Shown here piece by piece: positions 18,293 through 28,217 of a DNA stretch of 64,000 bases. Position 1 is the stretch's first letter; every line of letters starts with the position of its first letter. The position numbers and the translations under genes were made by a program. Location of the stretch: contig NZ_CP048279.1 of the NCBI RefSeq assembly GCF_010365305.1, positions 682,001 through 746,000 of the forward strand. The letters run 5' to 3'. Below the pieces are notes generated by a model. That model did no database searches. It was not told the origin of the DNA and worked only from the letters and a program-made list of their open reading frames with translations. Source of the stretch: Staphylococcus sp. MI 10-1553 (GTDB lineage Bacteria; Bacillota; Bacilli; Staphylococcales; Staphylococcaceae).

Positions 18293-18366
18293 ACATTTCA
18301 ATTAATGGAAGCCAAAGTGAGTTGAGGCAAGTCCCCTAGGAAACGCGAGGGATGGTGCACAATCTA
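18258..18366 (-). repeat. Dispersed structured element, copy D (partial)
   Basis: Inverted partial copy holding the first hairpin and the CCTAGG/CGCGAGGGATGG end. The hairpin is longer than in the other copies: CAATTTGGCTTCCATTAA pairs with TTAATGGAAGCCAAAGTG with one mismatch. Its outer end is GCACAATCT. The inner junction is fused to the PTS stub. Confidence 0.75.
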
Positions 18367-18416
18367 AAAACTAAAACCTTTTGATTTCAAATATAAAATA
18401 ATCACAAAACCAAACG

Positions 18417-19355
18417 TCAAAGCTTATCATTCCGCCATAAAAAGACAAACAATACAACCACAAGCACCGCAGAAAGCACAATAATAATCAACCAAGACAA
18501 GCCACTTTCTGTATCAATCGGCAATGGCACATTCATCCCAAAAAAGCTAAACACCAAAGTCGGCAACGTTAACAACACCGTAAAAATCGTTAACGTCTTC
18601 ATCGTCGTATTCAACTGATTCGAAAGCAATGACGCATATGAATTCGACATACTTTCCACAATACGTAAATAAAGCTCAGTCGTTTCTACAGCTTGTTGGT
18701 GCTCATTTTTCAAGTCCTCTAACAATTCTTCATCATCATCAAACCGTTTAATTGCCGGCAAGCGGAACAGATGACGAATCGTTGAGGAATTGGTTTTTAA
18801 TGAACCTAAAAAGTAAACGAGACTTTTTTCAATTTCACTTAATAAAAATAAACGTTGGTTCGTCACGCGTTGTTGTAAATTATACTCCACTTGACGACGC
18901 TCTTTATTTAGTAAGCGTAAACTTCTATTATATTGTGCCGCCATATCATACATGACTTTCAAGGCGAATTGACTTTTATACTTCAAGTTAATCGGCTTTT
19001 GAATTAAGTGATCAAAATAATGAAATGACTTTGCACAAACGGTCACAATAATATCTTTACCAATAATGATACCCAAAGGCAATGTTGTAAAACTTTTAAG
19101 CTTGTATTGGCCTGATTTTGTAATAGGGAAGTCACTAATAATTAATGAGTAGTCGCTATCGTCATCATACTCAATACGTGAACTTTCTTCGCTATCTAAA
19201 GCATCTTCAAGGAAATCTTGAGGGAAACTATACACATCAATTAGACGTTGTATTTCATCTTGAGTCGGTTTAACGACATTAAGCCACTGTGCATATTCCC
19301 AGTTTTCACTTTCTACTACACGGAGGTCCGCGTCATTACGATAGGCACGAATCAT
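18417..19355 (-). CDS. corA: CorA-family divalent metal ion transporter
   Basis: 312 residues. A long cytoplasmic helical N-terminal domain is followed by two C-terminal membrane helices separated by the signature loop FFGMNVPLP (G273-M274-N275), the selectivity filter of CorA Mg2+/Co2+ channels. It ends with the basic tail LWRNDKL. Its ATG overlaps the stop of the upstream marR-type gene by four bases (ATGA), so the two are cotranscribed. Full family length. Confidence 0.92.
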   Translation of the reverse strand: MIRAYRNDADLRVVESENWEYAQWLNVVKPTQDEIQRLIDVYSFPQDFLEDALDSEESSRIEYDDDSDYSLIISDFPITKSGQYKLKSFTTLPLGIIIGKDIIVTVCAKSFHYFDHLIQKPINLKYKSQFALKVMYDMAAQYNRSLRLLNKERRQVEYNLQQRVTNQRLFLLSEIEKSLVYFLGSLKTNSSTIRHLFRLPAIKRFDDDEELLEDLKNEHQQAVETTELYLRIVESMSNSYASLLSNQLNTTMKTLTIFTVLLTLPTLVFSFFGMNVPLPIDTESGLSWLIIIVLSAVLVVVLFVFLWRNDKL

Positions 19356-19816
19356 GTGGCGTCACCTTCTTCTATATCTTGTTTTAAATGTCTGATGTCT
19401 TTGTAGCCTTGTCTATAGGAGGCAAACCCTTCCATAATGGCATACCAATCTTCACCAAACTCTGACTTAATTCGATTAAATAAATCACTTTGTGCGCGAT
19501 TTAACTTTTTGATTAACGCTTTACCTTCTGGCGTTGGATAAAGTCTCTTCAAACGACGATCCGTTAAATCCGGTTTATCATAAATTAAACCTTTTGATTT
19601 TAATAATTTGAGTGTCGCGTGTGAGCCTTGTTTTGAAATTTCTAGATTCTCCAGCAATTTTTTAGTAGTAATGCCTGGCAATTTGTTAATAAAAAAGAGA
19701 AAGCGATGGTGTTGACGACTCATATCATATTCAGCGATGAGATCATCAGCTGTTTTAGTAAATGTTTGATAAGCGTAATAAAAAAGAAATAGTTCATAAT
19801 CATTATTTTGAGTCAT
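19352..19816 (-). CDS. MarR-family transcriptional regulator
   Basis: 154-residue winged-helix regulator. HTH at KKLLENLEISKQGSHATLKLLKSKGL, wing with DRRLKRLYPTPEGKALI, then helical dimer segments. I start it at ATG 19816 (MTQNNDYELFLF), preceded by AAAGGAAG; the longer open frame upstream lacks a ribosome site. It is coupled to corA by a 4-base overlap and may regulate that operon. Confidence 0.88.
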   Translation of the reverse strand: MTQNNDYELFLFYYAYQTFTKTADDLIAEYDMSRQHHRFLFFINKLPGITTKKLLENLEISKQGSHATLKLLKSKGLIYDKPDLTDRRLKRLYPTPEGKALIKKLNRAQSDLFNRIKSEFGEDWYAIMEGFASYRQGYKDIRHLKQDIEEGDAT

Positions 19817-20106
19817 AGTAAACTTCCTTTTCTGAAAAGTCTTTTTCATTATAGTAAAGAATTTTATTTCTGTCATGGATATGCTGATGAATTTTGAAGG
19901 ATAGTGATTAAAGAACACACATGAGACTATGAGAAGGTGAAGCATACTTAACGGCGTACGTAGCCCTACACAGACTAATGTGAAGTTTGTATCGTGAATG
20001 TTAAGCGTTTGATGTGACATAAATAACACAAAATTTGGAATGTGACGCTAAATTTGTTGTGATTTTTTAGAAAAACCATGAATTTAAATCGAATCTTCAT
20101 GAAATA

Positions 20107-20123
20107 TTAACATTAAATTTACA
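20107..20123 (+). promoter_or_regulatory. PhoP-like direct repeat upstream of Na/phosphate symporter
   Basis: TTAACA-N5-TTTACA, two half-sites with an 11-base period, matches the PhoP box pattern of Gram-positive bacteria. A weaker half (TTCATG) lies 11 bases further upstream. The next gene is a Na+/phosphate cotransporter, a sensible PhoPR target. Confidence 0.5.
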
Positions 20124-20237
20124 AAGATAAGAGATAATCAGAGTGAATCATACTTGGATAGTATGGCTAAGATATTGAAAAGTAACCTATTTCATGTCTT
20201 TTTGATGTTTTTACAAACTTTATATTGAGGTGGAAAA

Positions 20238-21899
20238 ATGGAAATGTCGGTAACTGAAGTCATCTTTTCGTTTTTAGGTGGCTTAGGTATCTTCCTGTAT
20301 GGTTTAAAAGTAATGGGGGATGGTCTTCAAGCTTCTGCTGGAGATCGTTTGCGTAACATTTTAAATAAATATACCTCTAACCCAGTACTCGGTGTATTAG
20401 CAGGTATGATTGTGACAATATTAATTCAAAGTAGTTCAGGAACGACAGTGATAACAATTGGTTTGGTCACCGCTGGATTTATGACGTTGAAACAAGCGAT
20501 TGGTGTCATTATGGGTGCCAACATTGGGACGACAGTGACCGCGTTTATTATCGGTATTGATTTAGGGGAGTATGCAATGCCGATTTTAGCATTAGGTGCG
20601 TTTCTTATCTTCTTTTTTAAACGTTCAAAAATCAATAATATCGGGCGAGTTTTATTCGGCTTCGGTTCACTATTCTTCGGTCTTGAGTTTATGGGAAATG
20701 CAGTGAAACCATTAGCCGAATTGGAAGGATTTAGACAGCTGATGCTCGATATGTCCTCACATACGATTTATGGGATTTTAGCTGGAATAGGTTTAACGGC
20801 ACTTGTGCAAAGTTCGAGTGCGACAATTGGGATTTTACAAGAATTTTATAGTCAAGATTTAATCAATTTACAAGGTGCGATTCCGGTACTGTTAGGTGAT
20901 AATATCGGAACGACGATTACAGCAATATTAGCAAGTTTGACGGGCTCACTCGCTGCAAAACGAGCGGCATTTGTCCATGTCATTTTTAATGTCATCGGTG
21001 TGCTCATCTTTGCGTTATTACTCCCCGTCGTCATCCCACTGATAGCGACAATTCAAGACGCATGGCATTTAAAACCAGTGATGACGATTGCATTTGCACA
21101 CGGCGCATTTAATGTGACGAACACACTCATTCAATTACCATTTGTTGGTGTATTAGCTTGGATTGTAACGAAAATTGTACCAGGTAAAGATGTCACAGAA
21201 GATTATAAGCCGCAACATTTAAACAAAGATTTAGTGTATCATGCACCGGGTGTTGCGTTACAAGAGACGCAAAAAGAGCTGCAAAACGTTGGGAATATCG
21301 TACAATCTATGCTTAATGATGTACATCATCCATCTCAAATGGATAAAAAAATGATTAAAAATGTGCAACAAAAACATCAAGCTGTCGTGACGATTTGTGA
21401 CAGTATACGCAATTATCTTGTGCGTATTTCGACTAAAAATATTACTCGGAAAGATGTTGAACGATTGGCTGTGATGTTTGATGTGAATCGTTCCGTTTTG
21501 AAAGTGTCCGAACTAATTGAAGCGTATATTGATCAAGTGAACCGTAAAAAAGCGAGAGAGATTACGTTAACAGATGATGCTGAGCGTGGCATTGATAAAC
21601 TGTATCGCTTTGTTGATGAATCATTTACGAAAGCGATTGAAACATTAGATGTATATGATACGACGAAGAAGGATGAAGTGGTCGAGCGGAGTCGTGAAGC
21701 ATTCAATATTGAACATCAGCTCCGTAAAGGTCATATTAAACGATTGAATCGTGGTGAATGTTCAACTGACGGTGGCTTGCTCTATGTAGATATTATTGCC
21801 ATATTAGAGCGTATCGGTTATAACTCACGAAATATTTCAGAAGCCATGGTTGGTTTGAATGAAGATGTATCAATTGAAGAAGAAGTTGTGAACGTATAG
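20238..21899 (+). CDS. Na+/phosphate cotransporter family protein (NptA-like) with PhoU-like tail
   Basis: 553 residues. The membrane domain (about 1-310) has the two inverted repeats of the Na/Pi-II family with QSSSGTTVI and QSSSATIGI motifs and two GANIGTT/GDNIGTT segments. The C-terminal ~200 residues are helical and PhoU-like (VVTICDSIRNYLVRIS, KLYRFVDESFTKAIETLD). The family couples Na+ to phosphate uptake. ATG 20238 follows GAGGTGG; ATG 20244 is an in-frame alternative. Promoter region holds a PhoP-like box. Monocistronic; a long hairpin follows. Confidence 0.88.
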   Translation: MEMSVTEVIFSFLGGLGIFLYGLKVMGDGLQASAGDRLRNILNKYTSNPVLGVLAGMIVTILIQSSSGTTVITIGLVTAGFMTLKQAIGVIMGANIGTTVTAFIIGIDLGEYAMPILALGAFLIFFFKRSKINNIGRVLFGFGSLFFGLEFMGNAVKPLAELEGFRQLMLDMSSHTIYGILAGIGLTALVQSSSATIGILQEFYSQDLINLQGAIPVLLGDNIGTTITAILASLTGSLAAKRAAFVHVIFNVIGVLIFALLLPVVIPLIATIQDAWHLKPVMTIAFAHGAFNVTNTLIQLPFVGVLAWIVTKIVPGKDVTEDYKPQHLNKDLVYHAPGVALQETQKELQNVGNIVQSMLNDVHHPSQMDKKMIKNVQQKHQAVVTICDSIRNYLVRISTKNITRKDVERLAVMFDVNRSVLKVSELIEAYIDQVNRKKAREITLTDDAERGIDKLYRFVDESFTKAIETLDVYDTTKKDEVVERSREAFNIEHQLRKGHIKRLNRGECSTDGGLLYVDIIAILERIGYNSRNISEAMVGLNEDVSIEEEVVNV

Positions 21900-22332
21900 C
21901 ACGTTATCAACTCAATCAGGTGTAGGAGAGGGGATACAAAAATTTTTAATGTCCTATTCATCCTCATTTTTCGATTGATTTATAACTATTAATGTAAAAT
22001 AAAGTAGATAGAGGCTGGGAAAGCTTGATATGCTCCCTCCAAAGTTTTCATTTTTTCAATGTCCACTTTGGAGGGGCATTTCATAGTGTCCCAGCCTCTA
22101 TGCCTTTTTAAATGGAAGTGAAAACAAAATAAGAATTGATAAAAATATTTCATTAAAAACTATCATAATCAATAGTCGTTTTTACAATATTCTGTCAAAT
22201 GAATAATGTTAAGTGACAAATATTTGAAAAGTAAACAAAATGATTGTGTTCATTTTTACTTTTGATAAACTTTTAAAGGATGACAAATTTTTGATTTTGT
22301 CTATACAGTATCGATTTGAAAGGGGTGAGTGC
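21900..22332. other. Intergenic between phosphate symporter and copper cluster
   Basis: Contains the nested hairpin and, further on, AT-rich promoter sequence of the copper cluster. The frame beginning at 22240 is only an upstream extension of the next gene. Confidence 0.5.
22009..22108 (+). terminator. Long nested hairpin terminator (GGCTGGGA type)
   Basis: Outer 12-bp perfect stem TAGAGGCTGGGA (22009-22020) / TCCCAGCCTCTA (22089-22100), enclosing a second stem CCCTCCAAAG / CTTTGGAGGG, with T5 shortly after. The same GGCTGGGA hairpin motif recurs at 41462, 51112 and 62141. Confidence 0.75.
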
Positions 22333-23580
22333 ATGCACAGAATGAAAAAAAGCATGTATGTCATTTTTTTGATGGTGACATTCATGCTGTTTTTAACGAT
22401 GCATCCGAAAGAAGCATCCGCGCATGCAACTTTAGAGAAACAAACACCGACTGAAAATAGTATTGTTCAGTCACAACCAGAGACGATCCAGCTCGAATTC
22501 AATGAACCTGTTTATACCGATTATTCTAAAATCACGCTTTATGATGATAAAGGGAATAAAGTAGATACATTGAAGCCACAAGAGTCTGGAAAATCACAAA
22601 AGCTGAATTTTGATGCTTCGGAAGTTGAGAAAGGGACATATCAAATCTCATGGGAAACAATCTCTATCGATGGGCATGAGGTCGATGGGCAGTATGATTT
22701 CTCTGTCGGTAAGAAGACGGCAGATGCGATTGATACGTCTGGTTCATTTTATACAGATGCCTTTTTCTGGTTCGGCCTCGTCCGCTTTATATTACAATCC
22801 GCATTGCTCATATTAACAGGCCTTTACATTGTGAATTTGTTTATGTCACGTCAAGAAGCACCTACATATCACATCATTCCTCATCACCGTAGTGCCGTTG
22901 TGTTGTTAATGATGACAGCTGTTGGCGCAGGGATTGTATATTTAATGACTTTACCAGAAGAAGTCATTATGTCGATATTAAAACTTGATTTTTCTGTTTG
23001 GATACAATTTCCGTTTATTCTTTCAATGACAAGTTTAATCGTCGTACTGGGCTTATTCACGCTGCGGAATATGGAATCGTTTTGGTATCAAATAATGCCG
23101 TTATTCATTTTTATTAGTTTAGCGATTTCTGGGCACGTTTGGACACAGGCTGTACCAATTTATTCCATTATTTTGCGAACGATTCATTTAATTGGTATCG
23201 CAACATGGCTCGGAAGTTTGGCCTATTTAATGGCTTACTTATTTTCGAAACAACGTCATTCTTATGTATTAATTATTAAAGACGTACTGTTCAAAACGAA
23301 TATTGCTGCAGTCGTGCTTATTGTTGTGACAGGCTTTTTAATGTCTATCGACGTCACGTCTTTGTCTACCATGATAACGACTTCATCAACGTATAGTAGT
23401 CTTTGGTTCGCAAAAATTGGGTTAACGATTGTGATGATGGTTTTAGGTGCGTTACAAACTTTTTGGGCGATGCGGCAAAAACGTCGTATCCATCAACCGT
23501 TACTTTATATTGAAATCATTGTCGGCCTATTTTTAATCTTAGCCGGTGTAATCATGAGTCAAATTCAAATTCCATTATAG
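22333..23580 (+). CDS. CopC-CopD fusion, copper resistance/uptake protein
   Basis: 415 residues. A signal peptide ends at about ASA, so the mature chain starts HATLEKQTP with an N-terminal histidine suitable for Cu(II). The CopC domain spans about 40-140 and includes LEFNEPVYTDYSKITLYDD and SIDGHEVDGQYDFSV. It is followed by a CopD membrane domain with 8 predicted helices. I use ATG 22333, 6 bases after AAAGGGGTG. Fused CopCD proteins are thought to bind periplasmic-side copper and move it across the membrane. It leads a cluster with YcnI-like and DUF2871 genes. Confidence 0.85.
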   Translation: MHRMKKSMYVIFLMVTFMLFLTMHPKEASAHATLEKQTPTENSIVQSQPETIQLEFNEPVYTDYSKITLYDDKGNKVDTLKPQESGKSQKLNFDASEVEKGTYQISWETISIDGHEVDGQYDFSVGKKTADAIDTSGSFYTDAFFWFGLVRFILQSALLILTGLYIVNLFMSRQEAPTYHIIPHHRSAVVLLMMTAVGAGIVYLMTLPEEVIMSILKLDFSVWIQFPFILSMTSLIVVLGLFTLRNMESFWYQIMPLFIFISLAISGHVWTQAVPIYSIILRTIHLIGIATWLGSLAYLMAYLFSKQRHSYVLIIKDVLFKTNIAAVVLIVVTGFLMSIDVTSLSTMITTSSTYSSLWFAKIGLTIVMMVLGALQTFWAMRQKRRIHQPLLYIEIIVGLFLILAGVIMSQIQIPL

Positions 23581-23599
23581 ATAGAAAGGGAGTAAAAGA

Positions 23600-24211
23600 A
23601 TGAAAATGCCTAAATTTTTAATGAGTCTCGCTGCTTTAATAGTGATGTTTGCGACGTTAACGACTGTAGCTGAAGCACATGTCAAACTTGAACCACAAGT
23701 GAGTGAGCCTGGATCTTTTCAGCAATATAACGTTCGTGTCCCAGTTGAGCGTGATAGCCATACGACAAAAGTTGAACTCGAAGTGCCTCAAGGTGTAACA
23801 GTGTCAGCCATTCAACCTGTGCCTGGATTTAAACATCAACAAGAGAAAAATAAAGCGGGCGAAATTACGAAAATCACTTGGACAGCAACAGGTGACGGCA
23901 TCGGTGAAAATGAGTATCAAAATTTCCCGATTATGGTAGCTAATCCGGATAAAGAAGGCACGTTTAAATGGAATGCGCTTCAAACATATAAAGATGGCAA
24001 AGTGGTTAAGTGGACACAAGAGGGCGAAGATAGCGAAAACCCTGCACCATTGACAGAACTTAAAACGGGTGGTGCAGCGACGAATAGTGGAGAAGCGGGT
24101 GAAACGACAGCAGCTGTATCGCCATGGTTATGGGTTATCAGTATTGCTGCTTTAATTGTAGCAATCGTCGCATTGTTTAAACGACAAAACTTTACGAAAT
24201 CTGACAAATAA
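23600..24211 (+). CDS. YcnI-family copper-binding protein (DUF1775)
   Basis: 203 residues. The signal peptide ends AEA and the mature protein begins HVKLEP, the N-terminal His typical of YcnI. The immunoglobulin-like DUF1775 domain includes YNVRVPVERDSHTTKVELEV and GENEYQNFPIMVANP. After a low-complexity linker there is a C-terminal membrane helix (about 174-195) and basic tail. YcnI binds copper at the cell surface and is linked to CopCD in Firmicutes, exactly as here (19-base gap). AAAGGGAG precedes ATG 23600. Confidence 0.87.
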   Translation: MKMPKFLMSLAALIVMFATLTTVAEAHVKLEPQVSEPGSFQQYNVRVPVERDSHTTKVELEVPQGVTVSAIQPVPGFKHQQEKNKAGEITKITWTATGDGIGENEYQNFPIMVANPDKEGTFKWNALQTYKDGKVVKWTQEGEDSENPAPLTELKTGGAATNSGEAGETTAAVSPWLWVISIAALIVAIVALFKRQNFTKSDK

Positions 24212-24217
24212 TTGTTA

Positions 24218-24248
24218 TTGACACGATGTCTATGTTTCCCGATATAAT
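24218..24248 (+). promoter_or_regulatory. Candidate sigma-A promoter before DUF2871 gene
   Basis: TTGACA (24218-24223) and GATATAAT (24241-24248). The spacer is 17 to 19 bases depending on which -10 hexamer is used. It gives a ~190-base leader before the next start codon, so the DUF2871 gene may have its own transcript. Confidence 0.45.
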
Positions 24249-24436
24249 CATTAGTATAGAAGATGAGGGTATCAAAATTTTTGTCTTTAATTCACTTGGA
24301 TTTAATGGATGATTGCGTCGTATGTATGATGCATCAAACGGTTCGAAAAAGACGAAAAACGTCAATTCTCGTATTGTATAAAGTAATGTCAGCAAGCATG
24401 AGAATGAACGGATTAAAACAACGGAGCGTGAAAACA

Positions 24437-24895
24437 ATGAGACGTATTTTATATGCATTTATGACTTACACCGTGTTGGGGTTATTGAGTGGATTTGCTT
24501 ACAGAGAATTAACAGTACATTATGAATTTACGGGTTCTACCCAAATGAGCGTCATGCATACGCACTTATTGACGCTCGGTATGTTTATGTTTTTAATGTT
24601 AATTCCGATAGAAAAATTATTCAAAATCAGTAGCTACTATTTATTTAACTGGTATTTTATTATTTACAATATTGGTGTGTTGACGACAGTGTTAATGCAG
24701 TTTATGAAAGGGTTTAAGGAGATTTCAGGCGGTACGATTCCAGCGTCGTTTGCAGGATTTGCCGGTATTGGGCATGTGACGATAACGGCTGGATTTATTC
24801 TGTTATTTTTCTTATTAAGACAAGCCATTCTAGTGTCACCACGAGATGGTGCTGTATCCAAAGATGAAGTGAAAGACGAAACACCTGTTGAATAA
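24437..24895 (+). CDS. DUF2871 membrane protein
   Basis: 152 residues with four predicted membrane helices (MRRILYAFMTYTVLGLLSG, MHTHLLTLGMFMFLMLIPI, YFIIYNIGVLTTVLMQF, GHVTITAGFILLFFLL). Conserved histidines in SVMHTHLLTLGM and GHVTIT could bind a metal or heme, but this is inference. The frame is open from 24263, but the family N-terminus and a GGAG site support ATG 24437. It sits downstream of copper genes and may belong to that response. Confidence 0.75.
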   Translation: MRRILYAFMTYTVLGLLSGFAYRELTVHYEFTGSTQMSVMHTHLLTLGMFMFLMLIPIEKLFKISSYYLFNWYFIIYNIGVLTTVLMQFMKGFKEISGGTIPASFAGFAGIGHVTITAGFILLFFLLRQAILVSPRDGAVSKDEVKDETPVE

Positions 24896-24906
24896 GCGAT
24901 GAAAAC

Positions 24907-24963
24907 AAAAAGCCATTCAGTTCTCTGTCTAGAAATCGGACACAGTGCTGAACGGCTTTTTTG
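24907..24963. terminator. Bidirectional terminator
   Basis: AAAAGCCATTCAG pairs with CTGAACGGCTTTT, with A runs before and T runs after, between the convergent DUF2871 and acetyltransferase genes. Confidence 0.85.
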
Positions 24964-24969
24964 TGCGCG

Positions 24970-25386
24970 TTACTTTTCAATGGGATAGTGGCGGTACATC
25001 CCACCTGAATGCGGTTCTGTAGAGATAAAACCGAATTGCGCATAAAGTTGGTCGGCAGGATAATCCGCGATAAGACTGACATATGTACCGGGTTGACGCA
25101 CGGACTCAATGTAATCCATAATCTGTTTCATAATCGCTTTGCCGTGACCTTGACCTTGGTATTCCGGACGTACTGCAATATCGATAATTTGAAATGCAGT
25201 TGCTCCGTCTCCAATGACACGTCCCATACCGATTAGTTGATTGTCGTCATAAAGCGTAACTGTAAAACACGCATTCGGCAATCCAATTCGAGCAGCAACT
25301 TCTGATTTTTCACTCAGCCCCGCGATACGACGCAGTTCACAATAGTCGACTGGGGTCGGAATTTCATATTTTACTTCAATTGTCAT
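24970..25386 (-). CDS. GNAT-family N-acetyltransferase
   Basis: 138-residue acyltransferase domain. The acetyl-CoA-binding motif A is clear (VRPEYQGQGHGKAIMKQIMDY), preceded by the beta strand IIDIAVRPE and followed by YAQFGFISTEPHSGGMY. It covers the whole protein, so the acceptor is unknown. It lies 20 bases downstream of iruO on the same strand and is likely cotranscribed with it. Confidence 0.85.
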   Translation of the reverse strand: MTIEVKYEIPTPVDYCELRRIAGLSEKSEVAARIGLPNACFTVTLYDDNQLIGMGRVIGDGATAFQIIDIAVRPEYQGQGHGKAIMKQIMDYIESVRQPGTYVSLIADYPADQLYAQFGFISTEPHSGGMYRHYPIEK

Positions 25387-25406
25387 GGCATAACGTTCCT
25401 TTCGTT

Positions 25407-26573
<1,167 letters not shown>

Positions 26574-26637
26574 TCAAAATAATAAAAATCAGCCAATAAG
26601 CATGACGGTTCATACTTATTGACTGCACCACTATAGA

Positions 26638-27981
26638 TTATTCGACATTTTTCGCATTCGTACGTGCACGCAAGTCTTGTTCGATTTGTTCAAGGCTGCG
26701 ACCACGTGTTTCAGGCAAGAATTTCATAACGAAAATCATTGCAATGATACCAATGACTGCGAAGATTAAGAATACTTGATGAACTTGGAGCACGTCAGTG
26801 AGCACAGGGAAGAATTGTGCTACCAATAAACTACCAATGGATAATACGAGCGCGGCAATACCTGTTGCTGCACCACGCGCACGCATTGGGAATAATTCAG
26901 GTAACATGACCCATAATACTGGTCCCCATGACACACCGAAGAAAATAATGAATGTTGTTAAACAAATCATAATAATCCATACAGCGCTATTCACACCGAT
27001 AAGCCAAATTAAGCCACTCATGATAAGCAACGAAGCCACCATGCCGATGTTACCAATCACGAGTAATTTTTTTCGGTCAATTTTGTCGATAATGGAAATG
27101 GCGAAAATGGTTACTAGAACGTTCACAACCCCGATACCGACTGTACTTAAAATGGCTGTTGATTCACCTAAACCAGCTGTTGCGAAAATTTTAGGTGCGT
27201 AGTAAATAATGGCATTAATCCCAATCAATTGTTGGAGTAATGCAAAAATACTACCGATAATGATTGTAGACAACAACCAAGGAGATTTAAGAACTGTCCA
27301 AGTGTTATCAGCAATTTGATTGATTTTCTTCATGTTTTCGATTTCATGATCAATTTCTGAAGCAGGGTAAGTCAATTTCATCACGTCACGCGCTGCTTTT
27401 TCACCACGTTTTTCAAGTAACCAACGTGGGCTTTCGGGCATGAAAATGACACCGATCATCAAAATAAGAGATGGAACAACTGCTAAGCCGAGCATCCAAC
27501 GCCATCCTTCAATCGGCGCAAATGCGTAGTTCACAAGGTATGATGCTAAAATACCGATTGTAATCATTAATTGGTTGAGTGAACTTAATGAGCCACGTGC
27601 GTCTGTCGGTGCAAGCTCAGAAAGATAAACTGGAACAATCGCAGTAGAGCCTCCGACAGCTAAACCGATAATGGCACGACCTAAAACTAAAATTTCCATC
27701 GTTGGTGCGAGCGCTAAAATTAATGCACCGATAATAAAGACGATAGATATCATAAAGACTAAACGACGACGACCAAATTTTTCAGATAATGGGCCACTTA
27801 ACCCAGCACCGACAATCGCGCCGACCAACATGGATGAAACAACAAGCCCTTCAGTATATGCGTTAAGTGTGATGTCATCCTTTAAATAAAGTAATGCACC
27901 GGAAATAACCCCCATGTCATAACCGTATAATAAACCACCTAAAGCACCAATGAAGAAAATCATCTTTTTATTTATTTTCAT
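26638..27981 (-). CDS. Sugar porter family MFS transporter
   Basis: 447 residues, 12 predicted helices. Sugar porter signatures are all present: GYDMGVISGALLYL in helix 1, GRR after helix 2, PESPRWL after helix 6, QQLIGINAIIYYAP in helix 7 and PETRGRSLEQIEQDL at the C-terminal end. Probably a proton-coupled hexose or pentose permease similar to Bacillus CsbC/YwtG. ATG 27981 has TTGGAGG before it; the longer open frame upstream is not supported. Confidence 0.88.
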   Translation of the reverse strand: MKINKKMIFFIGALGGLLYGYDMGVISGALLYLKDDITLNAYTEGLVVSSMLVGAIVGAGLSGPLSEKFGRRRLVFMISIVFIIGALILALAPTMEILVLGRAIIGLAVGGSTAIVPVYLSELAPTDARGSLSSLNQLMITIGILASYLVNYAFAPIEGWRWMLGLAVVPSLILMIGVIFMPESPRWLLEKRGEKAARDVMKLTYPASEIDHEIENMKKINQIADNTWTVLKSPWLLSTIIIGSIFALLQQLIGINAIIYYAPKIFATAGLGESTAILSTVGIGVVNVLVTIFAISIIDKIDRKKLLVIGNIGMVASLLIMSGLIWLIGVNSAVWIIMICLTTFIIFFGVSWGPVLWVMLPELFPMRARGAATGIAALVLSIGSLLVAQFFPVLTDVLQVHQVFLIFAVIGIIAMIFVMKFLPETRGRSLEQIEQDLRARTNAKNVE

Positions 27982-28217
27982 TGTGCAACCTCCAATATTT
28001 TTCTGTATACAAGTATACGCTTTCATAAGACAATAGTAAATTATAAAATTTTGCAAGTTTAAAGTTTTGTAATCAATAATAACTCGTCGTTGCAATATTT
28101 GTTTAAACTATTAATCATGCGCCTCTATACGACAAAGTTTGAATCCCATTAATTTGTGCGATGTTGCTTCAAAAGTGTGACGGATATCGCATTTCTGAAG
28201 CAACCATTGTATAATTT

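Noticed and set aside
24263..24436. Longer N-terminus for the DUF2871 protein
   Set aside because: Basic non-family extension without ribosome site; the family start is at 24437.
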